From contig CANNFU010000003.1 of NCBI GenBank assembly GCA_947503965.1, forward strand, positions 424,586 to 488,585: a DNA stretch of 64,000 bases, in the 5' to 3' direction. Below are positions 1 through 9,562 of this stretch, piece by piece. The notes under the pieces were generated by a model. It had not been told where the DNA came from, did not search any database, and saw nothing but the letters and a program-made list of their open reading frames with translations. Every line of letters begins with the position of its first letter. Position 1 is the first letter of the stretch. This stretch comes from an uncultured Paracoccaceae bacterium (GTDB lineage Bacteria > Pseudomonadota > Alphaproteobacteria > Rhodobacterales > Rhodobacteraceae). Made by a program: the position numbers and the translations under genes.

Positions 1-156
1 GTGCGCAGCTTCCTTGCCGGGTTCTCTGGTGACGCGACCTTGCAAATGCTCGAAGAGGTCACCCAGTTCGACTTCTATGATAACCCAGAGGACGTGACAC
101 GTGCCGCTGACACGGTTGCCGCCCATTTTGCAGCGCAGGCGGGTCAGGACAGCTGA
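1..156 (+). CDS. C-terminal end of an unidentified protein (5' partial)
   Basis: Frame 1 is open from the first base to TGA at 154-156 and encodes at least 51 residues ending in AAHFAAQAGQDS. The gene starts upstream of the window. The visible part is acidic and probably helical (LQMLEEVTQFDFYDNPEDV), with no motif that identifies a family. A hairpin follows at 185-211. I do not recognise it and assign no function. It is called coding because the frame is intact, the codon use is GC-rich like that of its neighbours, and a hairpin follows the stop. Confidence 0.6.
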   Translation: MRSFLAGFSGDATLQMLEEVTQFDFYDNPEDVTRAADTVAAHFAAQAGQDS

Positions 157-184
157 TCAACACTACACATGTTCCAACGGCACT

Positions 185-211
185 GCGGTGGCCCCTTTAA
201 CGGGCCACCGC
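185..211 (+). terminator. hairpin after the first gene, possible terminator
   Basis: A perfect 10-base stem, GCGGTGGCCC / GGGCCACCGC, with a 7-base loop lies 28 bases after the stop of the partial gene. There is no T-run after it, so termination would be weak or Rho-assisted. Confidence 0.4.
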
Positions 212-292
212 AAGCTGCGTTCAGGACTTGCGCCAGATCAAAGTCTGCCCCATCAAATTATCGCATGCTGATGCCAACAGGAGGACGTGCTT

Positions 293-619
293 ATGCTACC
301 CATCACAGCAGACAAAGTCGCCGAGGTGATCATCCTTGCCCGTGAACTCGACCGCGCCGAAAACGAATTCGATGCCTTTGTCGAACGGCTGAACGAGGAC
401 GAACAGGCGGGGCTGGTGGCCGTTTTCTGGATCGGGCGCGGCAGTTTTGAGGCCGAGGATCTGGGCGAAGCCATCGACACCGCCACCCGCGAGGCCACGA
501 TCCCCACGGCGGAATACCTGAAAGGATCACCGCATCTGCCGGACCATCTGGAGGCCGGGTTGGAAGCGCTTGGCGTGGATGTCAACGCTGCCGAAGACGA
601 CCTTTACAGACCGACCTGA
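293..619 (+). CDS. DUF3775 family protein
   Basis: A 108-residue acidic protein of unknown function. It resembles DUF3775 in its helical N-terminus (ITADKVAEVIILARELDRAE), in LNEDEQAGLVAVFWIGRG near residue 42, and in the closing YLKGSPHLPDHLEAGLEALG. ATG at 293 is preferred over the in-frame GTG at 287 because AGGAGG at 279-284 is 8 bases from the ATG and only 2 from the GTG. It converges with the saccharopine dehydrogenase gene, whose stop lies 15 bases away. No signal peptide or membrane segment is visible, so it is probably cytoplasmic. Confidence 0.85.
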   Translation: MLPITADKVAEVIILARELDRAENEFDAFVERLNEDEQAGLVAVFWIGRGSFEAEDLGEAIDTATREATIPTAEYLKGSPHLPDHLEAGLEALGVDVNAAEDDLYRPT

Positions 620-634
620 TCTGTCAGACGGGCT

Positions 635-1684
635 TTAACCTATTGCCCTGTCAAAACAGGCCTGCGCCCGGCCCCACACCCCATCATTCAGCGCATCCAA
701 TGTCAAAAGGTGGGGTAGCAATTGCTCTGCAAAATCCTCGCTGCTTTCGGCGGGCAGCATGGATGGCAGATTATCAATCGCGGTCACATCCAGAACGGGA
801 TTGTCATGCACACGCAGGGCCGGCGCGTCCCATGTGGTTGTCCGGTCACAGACCTTGATCGGGGAAAAATCGCTATCGGGATCGCAGGCGATATCGCCGA
901 TCACTGACAGATCGCGCGTTGCGACTTTGGAGCTGGCTGGTACAAATACGGGCGTGCCGGGCCGCGCCAGGATGCAGTTCAGAAATATGTCATGGGTCAG
1001 CACCTGCGGGAAAGGCCCACCTGACGCGGTCTCTGCCATGTCCCATTTCGTTGTGGCCACCCCCATCGCCTGACACAGATCAGCCGCACCCGTGCCGACG
1101 CGGCCCAAGGCCCCGATGATCAGGGCGGTCGGGCGTTGTGTGCCCAACGCCACCAAGGCCTGCTGCAGTTCTGCCAGCATGTGATTGGCGCTTGGATACG
1201 CTTTCACGGCCCCCACAATCGTTCCACGCTGCTGCGCAATCCAGCACATCAGGGAAACTGCGGCCCCGGCATAGCCTGCCCAGTACCCAAAGGCGGCAAC
1301 GCGGCGCCCGTCCGCGTCTGTCAGATACTCCAGATCAAGCAGCGTCCCGCCCCCGCCCCTGAACCGGCCCAGCAAAACCTGCCCCGCAGGTTGTCCCTTG
1401 TAGGCATGGCCGAACATGATGTGGCGATGGCGCAAGGGCGTGCCATCATCTGGCAGTTCCTTTAACCCAAACACAATCGCATCATCGGGGGCATCGACCC
1501 ATGAAAACTCTGGTACAATCTCACATCCGGCGCTGGCATAGTCTGCAATCGGCAAAATCCGCTGCTGGCTCTCCTCAACCGTTACCCGAAATCCTGCCGC
1601 AATCAGTTTGGCGGCACCTTGCGGTGTCAGGCCGACCCGCTCTTCATGCGCACGGGATTCCGACCGGACCCATAGATGCACCAT
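635..1684 (-). CDS. saccharopine dehydrogenase (L-lysine-forming type)
   Basis: A 349-residue member of the alanine dehydrogenase/saccharopine dehydrogenase superfamily. The N-terminal WVRSESRAHEERVGLTPQGAAKLIAAG is typical of the Lys1-like group. A Rossmann motif, ALIIGALGRVGTGAADL, lies near residue 190, and FGHAYKGQ and FGYWAGYAGAA are also characteristic. Lys1-type enzymes interconvert saccharopine with lysine plus 2-oxoglutarate using NAD+. Bacteria usually make lysine through diaminopimelate, so a lysine-catabolic or related role is an inference. The start overlaps the stop of the upstream GST gene (TAATG), so the two are probably co-transcribed. Confidence 0.85.
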   Translation of the reverse strand: MVHLWVRSESRAHEERVGLTPQGAAKLIAAGFRVTVEESQQRILPIADYASAGCEIVPEFSWVDAPDDAIVFGLKELPDDGTPLRHRHIMFGHAYKGQPAGQVLLGRFRGGGGTLLDLEYLTDADGRRVAAFGYWAGYAGAAVSLMCWIAQQRGTIVGAVKAYPSANHMLAELQQALVALGTQRPTALIIGALGRVGTGAADLCQAMGVATTKWDMAETASGGPFPQVLTHDIFLNCILARPGTPVFVPASSKVATRDLSVIGDIACDPDSDFSPIKVCDRTTTWDAPALRVHDNPVLDVTAIDNLPSMLPAESSEDFAEQLLPHLLTLDALNDGVWGRAQACFDRAIG

Positions 1685-2286
1685 TACAGCATGCCTTTTT
1701 CATAAACCGCCTGCACGGACTGATGCGTGTTCATCTGGTGCTGAAACTTTGCCAGCAACGGATGATCCGCAATATCGACCCCGTCCCCCTTGAGCCATGT
1801 AAGCACCACATAAAGATACGCATCCGACACGACCTGCAAATCCCCAATCGGGAAGGGCAGGTCAGGCAGATGCTCTTCCAGATAGGCACAGCATTCGGCA
1901 ATCCGCTGCGGTACTTTCTGCTTCATATCCGCGAAAGAGCTTTGCTGATCCGCCCAGCGTTCGCCGCGCAGGCCGTGCGCGTGGTGAGGATGCATCGTGC
2001 CGTTCAGATAGCACATCAATTCACGCATCTTGGCCGCAGCAAACGGATCAGACGGCACCAGCGACGGGGCCACATATTCCAGCAACGCCCCGGTTTCTGT
2101 CAAAATACCGTCCGGTGTTTCCAAGGCGGGTACGCGGCCCTTGGGGTTTACCCGACGATAGTCATCCTTGGTCTGTTCGCCGGATGCAAAATCCACGCGC
2201 ACGGCCTCATAGGGCGTACCTAACTCCTCCAGCGTGATCGCGACGGCGACGGAAATGGTACGGGGGGCATAGTGCAATCGCAGCAT
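1684..2286 (-). CDS. glutathione S-transferase family protein
   Basis: 200 residues, the usual GST length. The N-terminal thioredoxin-like domain begins MLRLHYAPRTISVAVAITLEELG and has the cis-proline glutathione-binding loop NPKGRVPALETPDGILTETGALLEYV at about residues 47-72. An all-helical C-terminal domain follows. The expected substrate is glutathione plus an unknown electrophile, in the cytoplasm. It is the first gene of a likely two-gene unit with saccharopine dehydrogenase, joined by a TAATG stop/start overlap. The exact GST class cannot be told from sequence reading. Confidence 0.85.
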   Translation of the reverse strand: MLRLHYAPRTISVAVAITLEELGTPYEAVRVDFASGEQTKDDYRRVNPKGRVPALETPDGILTETGALLEYVAPSLVPSDPFAAAKMRELMCYLNGTMHPHHAHGLRGERWADQQSSFADMKQKVPQRIAECCAYLEEHLPDLPFPIGDLQVVSDAYLYVVLTWLKGDGVDIADHPLLAKFQHQMNTHQSVQAVYEKGML

Positions 2287-2374
2287 GGGAAAGGTCCTTT
2301 GAATGGCGGCATCAGGTCATCACCCGATACGGGCGTGATTTTTGCCAATGGTCAAGGCATGAAAGCCATGCGCG

Positions 2375-3142
2375 TTACTTCGCCTTCTTCGGGGCAACGA
2401 AGATGCCGACAAAAGCCAATGCCAACGTCAGACTGAAGAACACACAGACCAGCATGGCCCATAGTGGCATGTCGCTACCCGGCTGGAAATAGCTGAAGAC
2501 CCCGTAAACCATCGCGGCCAGCATCCCCAACATACTCCCACCGATGATAATATAGACAAGCAGCACGCCGCCAAATTTGTCCAAACCCTTCGATTTCCGT
2601 CCCAGCGTGAAAAACAGCACCTTGGTCAGGATGAAGCCAAGGATCAGCAGCATCACCACCAGCCCGATATAAAGACCAATGGACGCGAGTGAGATCACCT
2701 GTAACGGCTCACCACTGCGGTAGGCCACGGTCACCTTGTCACCGATCACAGGTTCCGCCCCACTGCGGACATTGCCTTGTTGCGTGATGGTCCGGCCAGC
2801 GTCATCGCGAAACCGCAAGGTCGGCGTGTGCATCAACACGTTTTCGGTATAGCTGGATCCATCGGAGCCTGTGCGGCTGAACTCTTCCCAACTGCTGCTG
2901 AAACCGACAATTGTCGCCTCGTATTTGGGAAAGCTGATCATATTGTAAATCGCTTGCGCACCGGTAAAGCCCAGCCCGAAAAACAAGTTAGACATGATAA
3001 CCAGAACCAGCCCGAAGAAAAGATTGCTGCCAATCCCGACCGGCCTGCCCTGCCGGGACCACCGGCGGCTGACGCCGATCATCAGCAGGATGCCAAACGC
3101 AATGGACGCAACAAACAGATAGCCGAAAGGTGTCAGGGTCAT
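2375..3142 (-). CDS. DUF3592 domain membrane protein
   Basis: 255 residues with hydrophobic segments at about 8-25, 40-62, 155-180, 190-212 and 225-248. Between them is a soluble loop at about 70-150 with the DUF3592 pattern: FPKYEATIVGFSSSWEEF, then LRFRDDAGRTITQQGNVRSG, then VIGDKVTVAYRSGEPLQVI. The family's function is unknown; it sits in the inner membrane with a small beta-rich domain. Its start lies 4 bases after the stop of the histidine phosphatase gene on the same strand, which suggests one transcript. Confidence 0.8.
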   Translation of the reverse strand: MTLTPFGYLFVASIAFGILLMIGVSRRWSRQGRPVGIGSNLFFGLVLVIMSNLFFGLGFTGAQAIYNMISFPKYEATIVGFSSSWEEFSRTGSDGSSYTENVLMHTPTLRFRDDAGRTITQQGNVRSGAEPVIGDKVTVAYRSGEPLQVISLASIGLYIGLVVMLLILGFILTKVLFFTLGRKSKGLDKFGGVLLVYIIIGGSMLGMLAAMVYGVFSYFQPGSDMPLWAMLVCVFFSLTLALAFVGIFVAPKKAK

Positions 3143-3146
3143 TTGC

Positions 3147-3791
3147 CTAGTAATGCGTCACGGCATGGGCCCGGTCCGGGCGATCAAGATGCGGCACCGC
3201 GTTGAAACCGGCAAGAATCGGGCCTTGCGGGGTCACATGCACGCGGTGGAGTGAACTGTTCAGGATCGGCAGCAGCACATGGGCCATGCGGGTCGGGTCG
3301 AGGTTCAGCAAGTGTCGAATGATCATCCCGATCACGCCGCCAGATGTGACGCATAAGACCCGCGCGCCCGGTTTGGCGGCCTCTTGCAGCACGCCTGTCA
3401 CGCGTTCTTCGAACGAGGCAAAGGTTTCTACACCCATGATCTCGGCCCGGTGCCAGGCCTCCATGACTTGCGGAACATGGGCGGCAAATTCGTCCGGCCC
3501 CGGAAACGGCACGCCATGCACGTCCTCCAGCGCCTGACCCAGGTTGAAGTAATCCATTTCATTCAGACGCGGGTCGATCTGGGGGGCGGCATAACCGATC
3601 CCGGCGGCGGTTTCCTTGTGGCGGCGCAGGCTGCCCGCGATCACCTTGTCAAAGGGGCGTTCCCGGTCGCTCAGGTAATCACCTAACCAGCGGGATTGCT
3701 GATGGCCCAGATCGGACAACCGGTCATAACTTTCCTCGTCCGTGGCCGCGGAATTCGCCTGACCGTGCCGGACCAAAATGATCTCACCCAT
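3147..3791 (-). CDS. histidine phosphatase family protein
   Basis: 214 residues of the phosphoglycerate mutase-like superfamily. The catalytic LVRHGQ motif is at residues 6-11, followed by DRLSDLGHQQSRWLGDYL, and the second catalytic region is RVLCVTSGGVIGMIIRHLL. The mechanism is a phosphohistidine intermediate; the substrate is unknown. ATG at 3791 is chosen over GTG at 3794 because AGGAGG lies 7 bases before it. It is the first gene of a probable pair with the DUF3592 gene and is transcribed away from recQ. Confidence 0.85.
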   Translation of the reverse strand: MGEIILVRHGQANSAATDEESYDRLSDLGHQQSRWLGDYLSDRERPFDKVIAGSLRRHKETAAGIGYAAPQIDPRLNEMDYFNLGQALEDVHGVPFPGPDEFAAHVPQVMEAWHRAEIMGVETFASFEERVTGVLQEAAKPGARVLCVTSGGVIGMIIRHLLNLDPTRMAHVLLPILNSSLHRVHVTPQGPILAGFNAVPHLDRPDRAHAVTHY

Positions 3792-3980
3792 CACATACCC
3801 TCCTGAAAGGTCAGGGTTACGGGGTTCGGATCAGCTTGGCAACGACACAGGTGCAAGGGGGCTATGGCGCAAGGGAACGGCCTTTTTTAGTGCGGTTGAC
3901 CAGATACGCCTTGTTAGCGGAATCGCGCTATGAAAATGTACCGGCAAAAGAAACCCGAGCATATCACAGGTCCGTATTTG

Positions 3981-6017
3981 ATGTCCGCTGCCACGCTTCT
4001 ACGTGACGTTTTTGGCTTTGATGCCTACCGGCCCGGCCAGCAGGACATCGTCGAGGCTGTGACAAACGGCCAGAACACCCTTGCCATCATGCCAACGGGT
4101 GGGGGGAAATCCCTGTGTTTCCAACTGCCCGCCCTGGTGCGTGACGGGGTGACTGTCGTGATCTCGCCGCTGATTGCCCTGATGCGCGATCAGGTCCGCG
4201 GGCTGCGCGAGGCGGGGGTTGAGGCGGGCGCGCTGACCTCCGGCAACACGCAGGATGAAACGGACGCGGTGTGGGCGGCGCTTGAGGCTGGCACGCTCAA
4301 GTTGCTTTATATGGCGCCAGAACGGCTTGCCTCTGGCGGGACGATCAACATGCTGCGCCGTGTGGGCGTGGGCCTGATCGCCGTGGATGAGGCGCATTGC
4401 GTCAGCCAATGGGGCCATGATTTCCGGCCTGATTATCTGCGGATCGGGGAACTGCGGCGCACACTGGATGTGCCGCTGGCCGCCTTTACCGCCACGGCAG
4501 ATGCCGAAACGCGCGAAGAAATCGTGCAGAAACTGTTTGACGGTATCCAACCGGCCACCTTCCTGCGCGGCTTTGACCGACCCAACATCCATCTGGCGTT
4601 TGCGGTCAAGGACGGGCCGCGTAACCAGATCCTCAACTTCGCGGCTGCGCGCAAAGGACAATCCGGCATCGTCTATTGCGGCACACGGGCCAAGACCGAA
4701 ACGCTGGCGCGGGCGCTGGCCGATGCGGGCCACCCGACCTGTCACTATCACGGCGGGATGGAGGCCGAAGACCGGCGCATCGTCGAACGTCGTTTCCAGC
4801 AAGAAGACGGGTTGATTGTCTGTGCCACGATCGCCTTTGGGATGGGGATCGACAAACCCGATATCCGCTGGGTCGCCCATGCGGACCTGCCCAAATCCAT
4901 CGAAGGGTATTATCAGGAAATCGGGCGTGCCGGGCGCGACGGTGCACCGGCTGAAACGCTGACCCTGTTCGGCCCCGACGATATCCGCTTTCGCAGACAG
5001 CAGATCGACGAAGGGCTCGCGCCCGCCGAACGCCGGGCTGCTGATCATGGACGGCTGAACGCCTTGCTGGGTCTGGCCGAGGCGCTGAAATGTCGTCGCC
5101 AGAACCTGCTGGAATACTTTGGCGAAAGCCCGGAGCCCTGCGGGAACTGCGACCTGTGCGATAAACCGGCCGAGGTTTTTGACGGCACGACCGCCGTGCG
5201 TATGGCCCTGTCCGCCGCGCTGCGCACCGAAGAATGGTTCGGCGCCGGCCACCTGATCGACATCCTGCTTGGAAACCAAACGGACAAGATCAAACAACGC
5301 GGCCACGACAGCCTGCCCACTTACGGGGTCGGCAAGGAATATGACAAACGCCAATGGCAGGCGATCTTTCGGCAGATGATGGGACATGACCTGCTGCGGC
5401 CCGACCGGGAACGGCACGGCGCGTTGCGGATGACCGAACACGCCCGGCCCATTCTGCGCGGTGAGGCGACGATTGAACTGCGGCGTGACACGATCAAGGC
5501 AGCACGCGGGTCGGGGCCAAAGGTGCGGATGCTGGTCAGCGAAGAGGATGCGCCACTCCTGTCCGCGCTCAAGGCCAAGCGGCGGTTCCTGGCCGAACAG
5601 GCCAATGCGCCCGCCTATATCATCTTCAACGACCGCACCCTGATCGAAATGGCCGAAAAACGCCCCATGACTCTGGACGACATGGCCCGGATTGGCGGGG
5701 TCGGGGCAAAGAAGCTCGAAAGCTACGGCCGCGCGTTCCTCGAAGTGATCGCTGGCGCGGTAGAGGACGTGCATCCCATGCGCCGCAAACTGGCCGGACG
5801 CGAGGAAGGTGCCGTCTATGATCGGCTGCTTGAGGTGCAGGCCCAGCTCAGCCGCGGACCACATGGGGTCGACAAACCGATGAGTTGCTCTGCCTCTCTG
5901 CTTGCCAAAATCGCCCAGTTGCGCAGCGCGGATATGGAAAACCTGACCCGGCTGATGGGCGATAAATATGCAGAACGGTTCGGCGAAGCCTTTCTTGAGG
6001 TGCTGGAAAACAGCTAG
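3981..6017 (+). CDS. recQ: ATP-dependent DNA helicase RecQ
   Basis: A 3'-5' DNA helicase acting in recombination and fork repair. From the start used here it has 678 residues, with Walker A TGGGKS at 39-44, the DEAH box at 136-139 followed by CVSQWGHDFRPDY, and helicase motifs V/VI (FGMGIDKPDIRW, YYQEIGRAGRDG). The zinc-binding RQC part, CRRQNLLEYFGE...CGNCDLC, comes next, followed by a winged helix and a C-terminal HRDC domain (RTLIEMAEKRPMTLDDM). It is longer than E. coli RecQ (609) because of a linker and the tail after HRDC. The open frame extends to an ATG at 3930, but homology starts at MSAATLLRDVFGF; neither start has a strong Shine-Dalgarno. Confidence 0.95.
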   Translation: MSAATLLRDVFGFDAYRPGQQDIVEAVTNGQNTLAIMPTGGGKSLCFQLPALVRDGVTVVISPLIALMRDQVRGLREAGVEAGALTSGNTQDETDAVWAALEAGTLKLLYMAPERLASGGTINMLRRVGVGLIAVDEAHCVSQWGHDFRPDYLRIGELRRTLDVPLAAFTATADAETREEIVQKLFDGIQPATFLRGFDRPNIHLAFAVKDGPRNQILNFAAARKGQSGIVYCGTRAKTETLARALADAGHPTCHYHGGMEAEDRRIVERRFQQEDGLIVCATIAFGMGIDKPDIRWVAHADLPKSIEGYYQEIGRAGRDGAPAETLTLFGPDDIRFRRQQIDEGLAPAERRAADHGRLNALLGLAEALKCRRQNLLEYFGESPEPCGNCDLCDKPAEVFDGTTAVRMALSAALRTEEWFGAGHLIDILLGNQTDKIKQRGHDSLPTYGVGKEYDKRQWQAIFRQMMGHDLLRPDRERHGALRMTEHARPILRGEATIELRRDTIKAARGSGPKVRMLVSEEDAPLLSALKAKRRFLAEQANAPAYIIFNDRTLIEMAEKRPMTLDDMARIGGVGAKKLESYGRAFLEVIAGAVEDVHPMRRKLAGREEGAVYDRLLEVQAQLSRGPHGVDKPMSCSASLLAKIAQLRSADMENLTRLMGDKYAERFGEAFLEVLENS

Positions 6018-6047
6018 GGTCAAGACAATCGCAGCAAGGGAAAGCCG

Positions 6048-7121
6048 ATGAAAAAGCTAATCGGAGCAATGTTGCTGGCCGCGATCGGTTATCTGCTGTT
6101 CTGGCCGGTTTCCATCGATCCTTTGGCTTGGACACCGGACCCCAGCGAAGGCTACACCGGTCCCTACGCCCCCAACACGCGGCTTGCGGGGCTGGAACAG
6201 TATGATTTGCTGGGCAGGCACGGGCCAGAGGACGCCGCCGTTGGTCTTGATGGTGCGCTTTATATCAGCACCGCCGATGGTGACATCCTGCGGCGCGATA
6301 CAGATGGGGATACGACAGTCTTTGCGACAGGTCTGGGTCGGCCACTTGGGATCGAGGTCGGACCGGACGGCGCGCTTTGGGTGGCTGACGCGTTTGAGGG
6401 TCTTGTTCGGGTGACAGCAGACAGCACAGAGCGCGTTCTTGCGCAAACGGATGACGGCGTGCCCATCAAATATGCCAATAACCTCGACTTTGCACCGGAC
6501 GGGGCGATCTGGCTGTCTGACGCATCAACAAAGTTCGGCGCGCAGGAACGCGATGGCACGCTCGAAGCATCATATCTGGAAATCCTTGAACATCGGCAGA
6601 CAGGGCGGATCATCCGCTTTGACCCGGCAACCGGGAGCGCCGAGACAATGCTGAGCGGTATCAGTTTTGCGAATGGAGTCGCCATGGGTCCGCGTGGTGA
6701 ATGGTTGCTTTATGCTGAAACCGGTGAAAACGCGGTCCGCAAGCTCTGGATCAGCGGCCCGCGTGCGGGCGAGGTGGACGATATTTTGCTCGGCCTGCCC
6801 GGCTTTCCCGACAATATCAAACGTGATCCGACTGGTGGTTTCCTTCTTAGCCTTGTGTCAAAACGAGTGCCGGCTGCCGATTTTGCGGCTGAATACCCGT
6901 TTTTGCGTAAAGTGTTACAGCGGCTACCTGCGGCGTGGCGGCCCAAGGCGGTCAGCTACGGTTTCATCCTGCATCTGGATGAGGAAGGCACCGTGACCCA
7001 GACATGGCAAGACCCCGATGCGAGCTATCCGCTTATTTCGGGGGCGGTGCGGGGGCCGGATGGTTCGCTTTGGCTGACATCTATCAGTGCCAACACAATC
7101 GCACGGCTACTGAACCCATGA
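6048..7121 (+). CDS. SMP-30/gluconolactonase/strictosidine synthase-like protein
   Basis: 357 residues. An N-terminal hydrophobic segment (LIGAMLLAAIGYLLFW, about 4-19) could be a signal anchor. A six-bladed propeller pattern follows, with repeated blades such as AAVGLDGALYIST, IEVGPDGALWVAD, LDFAPDGAIWLSD and GAVRGPDGSLWLTS. YANNLDF and FANGVAMG resemble the metal-ligand regions of SMP-30 lactonases. It probably hydrolyses a lactone or ester at the periplasmic face; the substrate is not known. It starts 30 bases after recQ with GGGAAAG before the ATG, so it may be read from the same transcript. Confidence 0.8.
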   Translation: MKKLIGAMLLAAIGYLLFWPVSIDPLAWTPDPSEGYTGPYAPNTRLAGLEQYDLLGRHGPEDAAVGLDGALYISTADGDILRRDTDGDTTVFATGLGRPLGIEVGPDGALWVADAFEGLVRVTADSTERVLAQTDDGVPIKYANNLDFAPDGAIWLSDASTKFGAQERDGTLEASYLEILEHRQTGRIIRFDPATGSAETMLSGISFANGVAMGPRGEWLLYAETGENAVRKLWISGPRAGEVDDILLGLPGFPDNIKRDPTGGFLLSLVSKRVPAADFAAEYPFLRKVLQRLPAAWRPKAVSYGFILHLDEEGTVTQTWQDPDASYPLISGAVRGPDGSLWLTSISANTIARLLNP

Positions 7122-7190
7122 CGCGACAACCGCTTGACCCCCACGCAACGCCCGACTAGCAAGCGGCCATTCTGACAAGGGGCAAATGAG

Positions 7191-8096
7191 ATGGCGCGCA
7201 AACGCAAGGGGCGGGATATTTCGGGCTGGCTGGTCGTCGATAAACCTGCCGGGATCACGTCGACCGCTGTGGTCAACAAGGTGCGCTGGGCAATGGATGC
7301 CAAAAAGGCCGGGCATGCAGGCACGCTTGATCCCGAAGCTACTGGTGTTCTTGCCGTGGCGCTGGGTGAGGCTACAAAAACAGTGCCTTACATCACAGAC
7401 GCGCTGAAAGCCTACACATTCACAATCCGGCTGGGGCAAGCCACCAACACCGACGACGCCGAAGGCGAAGTCATTGCGCAAAGCGATCTGCGTCCGGATG
7501 ACAACGCGATCAAGGCCGCGCTTGGCGCATTCATCGGCGATATCATGCAGGTCCCCCCGCAATTCTCTGCCGTCAAGATTGACGGGCAGCGTGCCTACAA
7601 GAAAGCGCGTGATGGCGAAGAAATGGACCTTGCCGCGCGGCCCCTTTGGGTCGAGGAACTGTTGCTGGTTGATCGCCCCGATGATGACCACGTAGTGCTT
7701 GAGATGACGTGTGGCAAAGGCGGTTATGTCCGCGCCATCGCGCGTGATCTGGGCGAAGCATTGGGGTGTCATGCCCATGTGAAATCGCTGCGACGTATCT
7801 GGTCGGGGCCCTTTCAGGCCGAGGATGGGATCACGTTGGATCAGGTGGAGGCCATGGCCAAGACCCCGGAACTTGACGCGCACGTGCAACCGCTTGAGGT
7901 TGGGTTGACGGACCTGCCAGAGGTCCGCTGCCTTGCCGAAAGTGTCGCCAAGCTGCGCAACGGCAACCCGGCATCAGTGATCGGCAGCGACATCGAATAC
8001 GGAGAAGAGGTCTGGGCGTCCTATGACGGCAAAGCCGTCGCCGTCGGCACTTATCGTGGTGGTGAAATGCAGCCCAGCCGTGTGTTTGTTGTGTGA
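7191..8096 (+). CDS. truB: tRNA pseudouridine(55) synthase TruB
   Basis: 301 residues, the normal TruB length. It makes pseudouridine at position 55 of the T loop of most tRNAs. The N-terminal [13 protein letters not shown] and the catalytic motif [15 protein letters not shown], with the nucleophile Asp at residue 47, are clear. [19 protein letters not shown] and the C-terminal PUA-like end complete the fold. Its stop overlaps the next start by 4 bases (GTGA). truB lies upstream of rpsO as in many bacteria, but here three genes come between. Confidence 0.96.
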   Translation: MARKRKGRDISGWLVVDKPAGITSTAVVNKVRWAMDAKKAGHAGTLDPEATGVLAVALGEATKTVPYITDALKAYTFTIRLGQATNTDDAEGEVIAQSDLRPDDNAIKAALGAFIGDIMQVPPQFSAVKIDGQRAYKKARDGEEMDLAARPLWVEELLLVDRPDDDHVVLEMTCGKGGYVRAIARDLGEALGCHAHVKSLRRIWSGPFQAEDGITLDQVEAMAKTPELDAHVQPLEVGLTDLPEVRCLAESVAKLRNGNPASVIGSDIEYGEEVWASYDGKAVAVGTYRGGEMQPSRVFVV

Positions 8097-8605
8097 TCAC
8101 GCGCACGCATATCAAAGATGACGCGCCCTCGACCGCTGTTTATTCAGATTGTGAACGCTATCGCTATGCGCTGACGCGCACGTGGGACCCGGATGGACAG
8201 CGCGTGCTATTCGTGATGCTCAACCCCTCAAAGGCGACCGAGGTCCAAAATGACCCCACTGTGGAGCGCTGCGAACGACGCGCCCGCGCGCTGGGGTTCG
8301 GGGCGTTTCAGGTGACGAATATCTTCGCCTGGCGTGAAACCGATCCGTACAGGATGCGCAAAGCCAAGCGCCCGATCGGTCCCGATAACGACGCAACCAT
8401 CCGGCACGGTGCGCTGTGGGCGGACACGATCATCGCTGCGTGGGGCACGCACGGCATCCACCTGAACCGCGGCCCGGCGACCGAGACGCTTTTGCGCGAT
8501 ACCGGCAAACCGCTGCACACCCTTGGCCTGAGCAAGCATGGGCATCCCAAGCACCCGCTCTACATCAGCTACAGCCAGCAACCGATGCTATGGAGTTTGC
8601 CATGA
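8093..8605 (+). CDS. DUF1643 domain-containing protein
   Basis: 170 residues. It matches DUF1643 through [32 protein letters not shown] and [12 protein letters not shown], followed by IIAAWG. The family has no known function; conserved Asn, Asp and His residues suggest a nucleotide- or nucleic acid-related enzyme, which is a guess. It starts with GTG in a 4-base overlap with truB and ends in an ATGA overlap with the dehalogenase-like gene, so the three are translationally coupled. Confidence 0.85.
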   Translation: MITRTHIKDDAPSTAVYSDCERYRYALTRTWDPDGQRVLFVMLNPSKATEVQNDPTVERCERRARALGFGAFQVTNIFAWRETDPYRMRKAKRPIGPDNDATIRHGALWADTIIAAWGTHGIHLNRGPATETLLRDTGKPLHTLGLSKHGHPKHPLYISYSQQPMLWSLP

Positions 8606-9489
8606 TCCCCGGTTTTACCCCATCCCGCGTGCAATGCGGTGATATCAAGCTGTCCGTGCATCGGGCCGGGCAAGGCACACCGTTGGTCCTGTTGCATGGC
8701 TACCCGCAAAACCACCACTGCTGGGAACATGTGGCACCCGCTTTCACAAGTGATTTCGATGTCATCATCCCTGATCTGCGCGGCTATGGCGACAGCGACA
8801 CCCCCGCAGATGACGACGATCACAGCACGTATTCAAAGCGGCAGATGGCGTCCGATATCGCGACCCTGATGGACACGCTGAACATCGAAAAGGCCCATGT
8901 CCTTGGGCATGACAGGGGCGGGCGTGTTGCGTATCGCTTTGCGCTCGATCACCCGGACAGACTGCTGAAACTGGGGATCATCGAGATCGTGCCGACGGGG
9001 GATTTCTGGGCCAACTGGAATGCCAATCTGGCCATGAAGGCCTATCACTGGACCTTTCTCGCCCAACCTGCACCACTGCCCGAGCGTATGATCGGGGCAG
9101 ACCCGACCGGGTATATCGACTGGACGTTGCAGTCGTGGACGCTCAGCCAATCGCTGAATGATTTTTCTGACGCAGCGCTCAAAAGCTACCGGGCGCAGGC
9201 CAACGACCCCGCCCATCTGCATGCGATGTGCGCCGACTACAGGGCCGGGGCGACCTTTGACAAGGCACTGGACGAAGCAGACCGGGCTGCCGGACGCAAG
9301 ATCACTGCGCCTTTCCACTTTCTCTGGGCCGAAGGCGGATTTCCGGCACAAACCGGCAATCCGGCTGGGCTTTGGTTGCCGTGGGTCAATGACATGACCG
9401 ATGCATCCTGCGCATCGGGGCATTTCACCATGGAAGAAAACCCAACAGCCGTTATCAAGAACTTCCTGCCCTTCTTCAGCGCGCGTTAA
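8602..9489 (+). CDS. alpha/beta hydrolase, haloacetate dehalogenase-like
   Basis: 295 residues of the alpha/beta hydrolase fold. The nucleophile elbow is GHDRGGRVAYRFALDHP, with Asp rather than Ser as nucleophile. The two Arg residues that bind the carboxylate in fluoro/haloacetate dehalogenases are kept (DRGGR). YHWTFLAQPAPLPERMIG carries the His-Trp pair known to line the halide pocket. The catalytic His is in ASGHFTMEENP near the C-terminus. The expected reaction is hydrolysis of a 2-haloacid to glycolate. Start at 8602: GGAG lies 6 bases upstream and the ATGA overlaps the previous stop; a longer open frame to 8416 is overlap only. Confidence 0.85.
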   Translation: MIPGFTPSRVQCGDIKLSVHRAGQGTPLVLLHGYPQNHHCWEHVAPAFTSDFDVIIPDLRGYGDSDTPADDDDHSTYSKRQMASDIATLMDTLNIEKAHVLGHDRGGRVAYRFALDHPDRLLKLGIIEIVPTGDFWANWNANLAMKAYHWTFLAQPAPLPERMIGADPTGYIDWTLQSWTLSQSLNDFSDAALKSYRAQANDPAHLHAMCADYRAGATFDKALDEADRAAGRKITAPFHFLWAEGGFPAQTGNPAGLWLPWVNDMTDASCASGHFTMEENPTAVIKNFLPFFSAR

Positions 9490-9562
9490 CCCTAAGGTCA
9501 GTTTTCCGACCATTCGGCGCGCAGCCCATGCTATAACACGTGCCTGATCGGGTCAGGGGTGG

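Noticed and set aside
3999..6023. Long open frame of 674 codons on the minus strand opposite recQ
   Set aside because: It is the mirror of the GC-rich recQ codons; its translation has no recognisable motif, whereas recQ has all helicase motifs.
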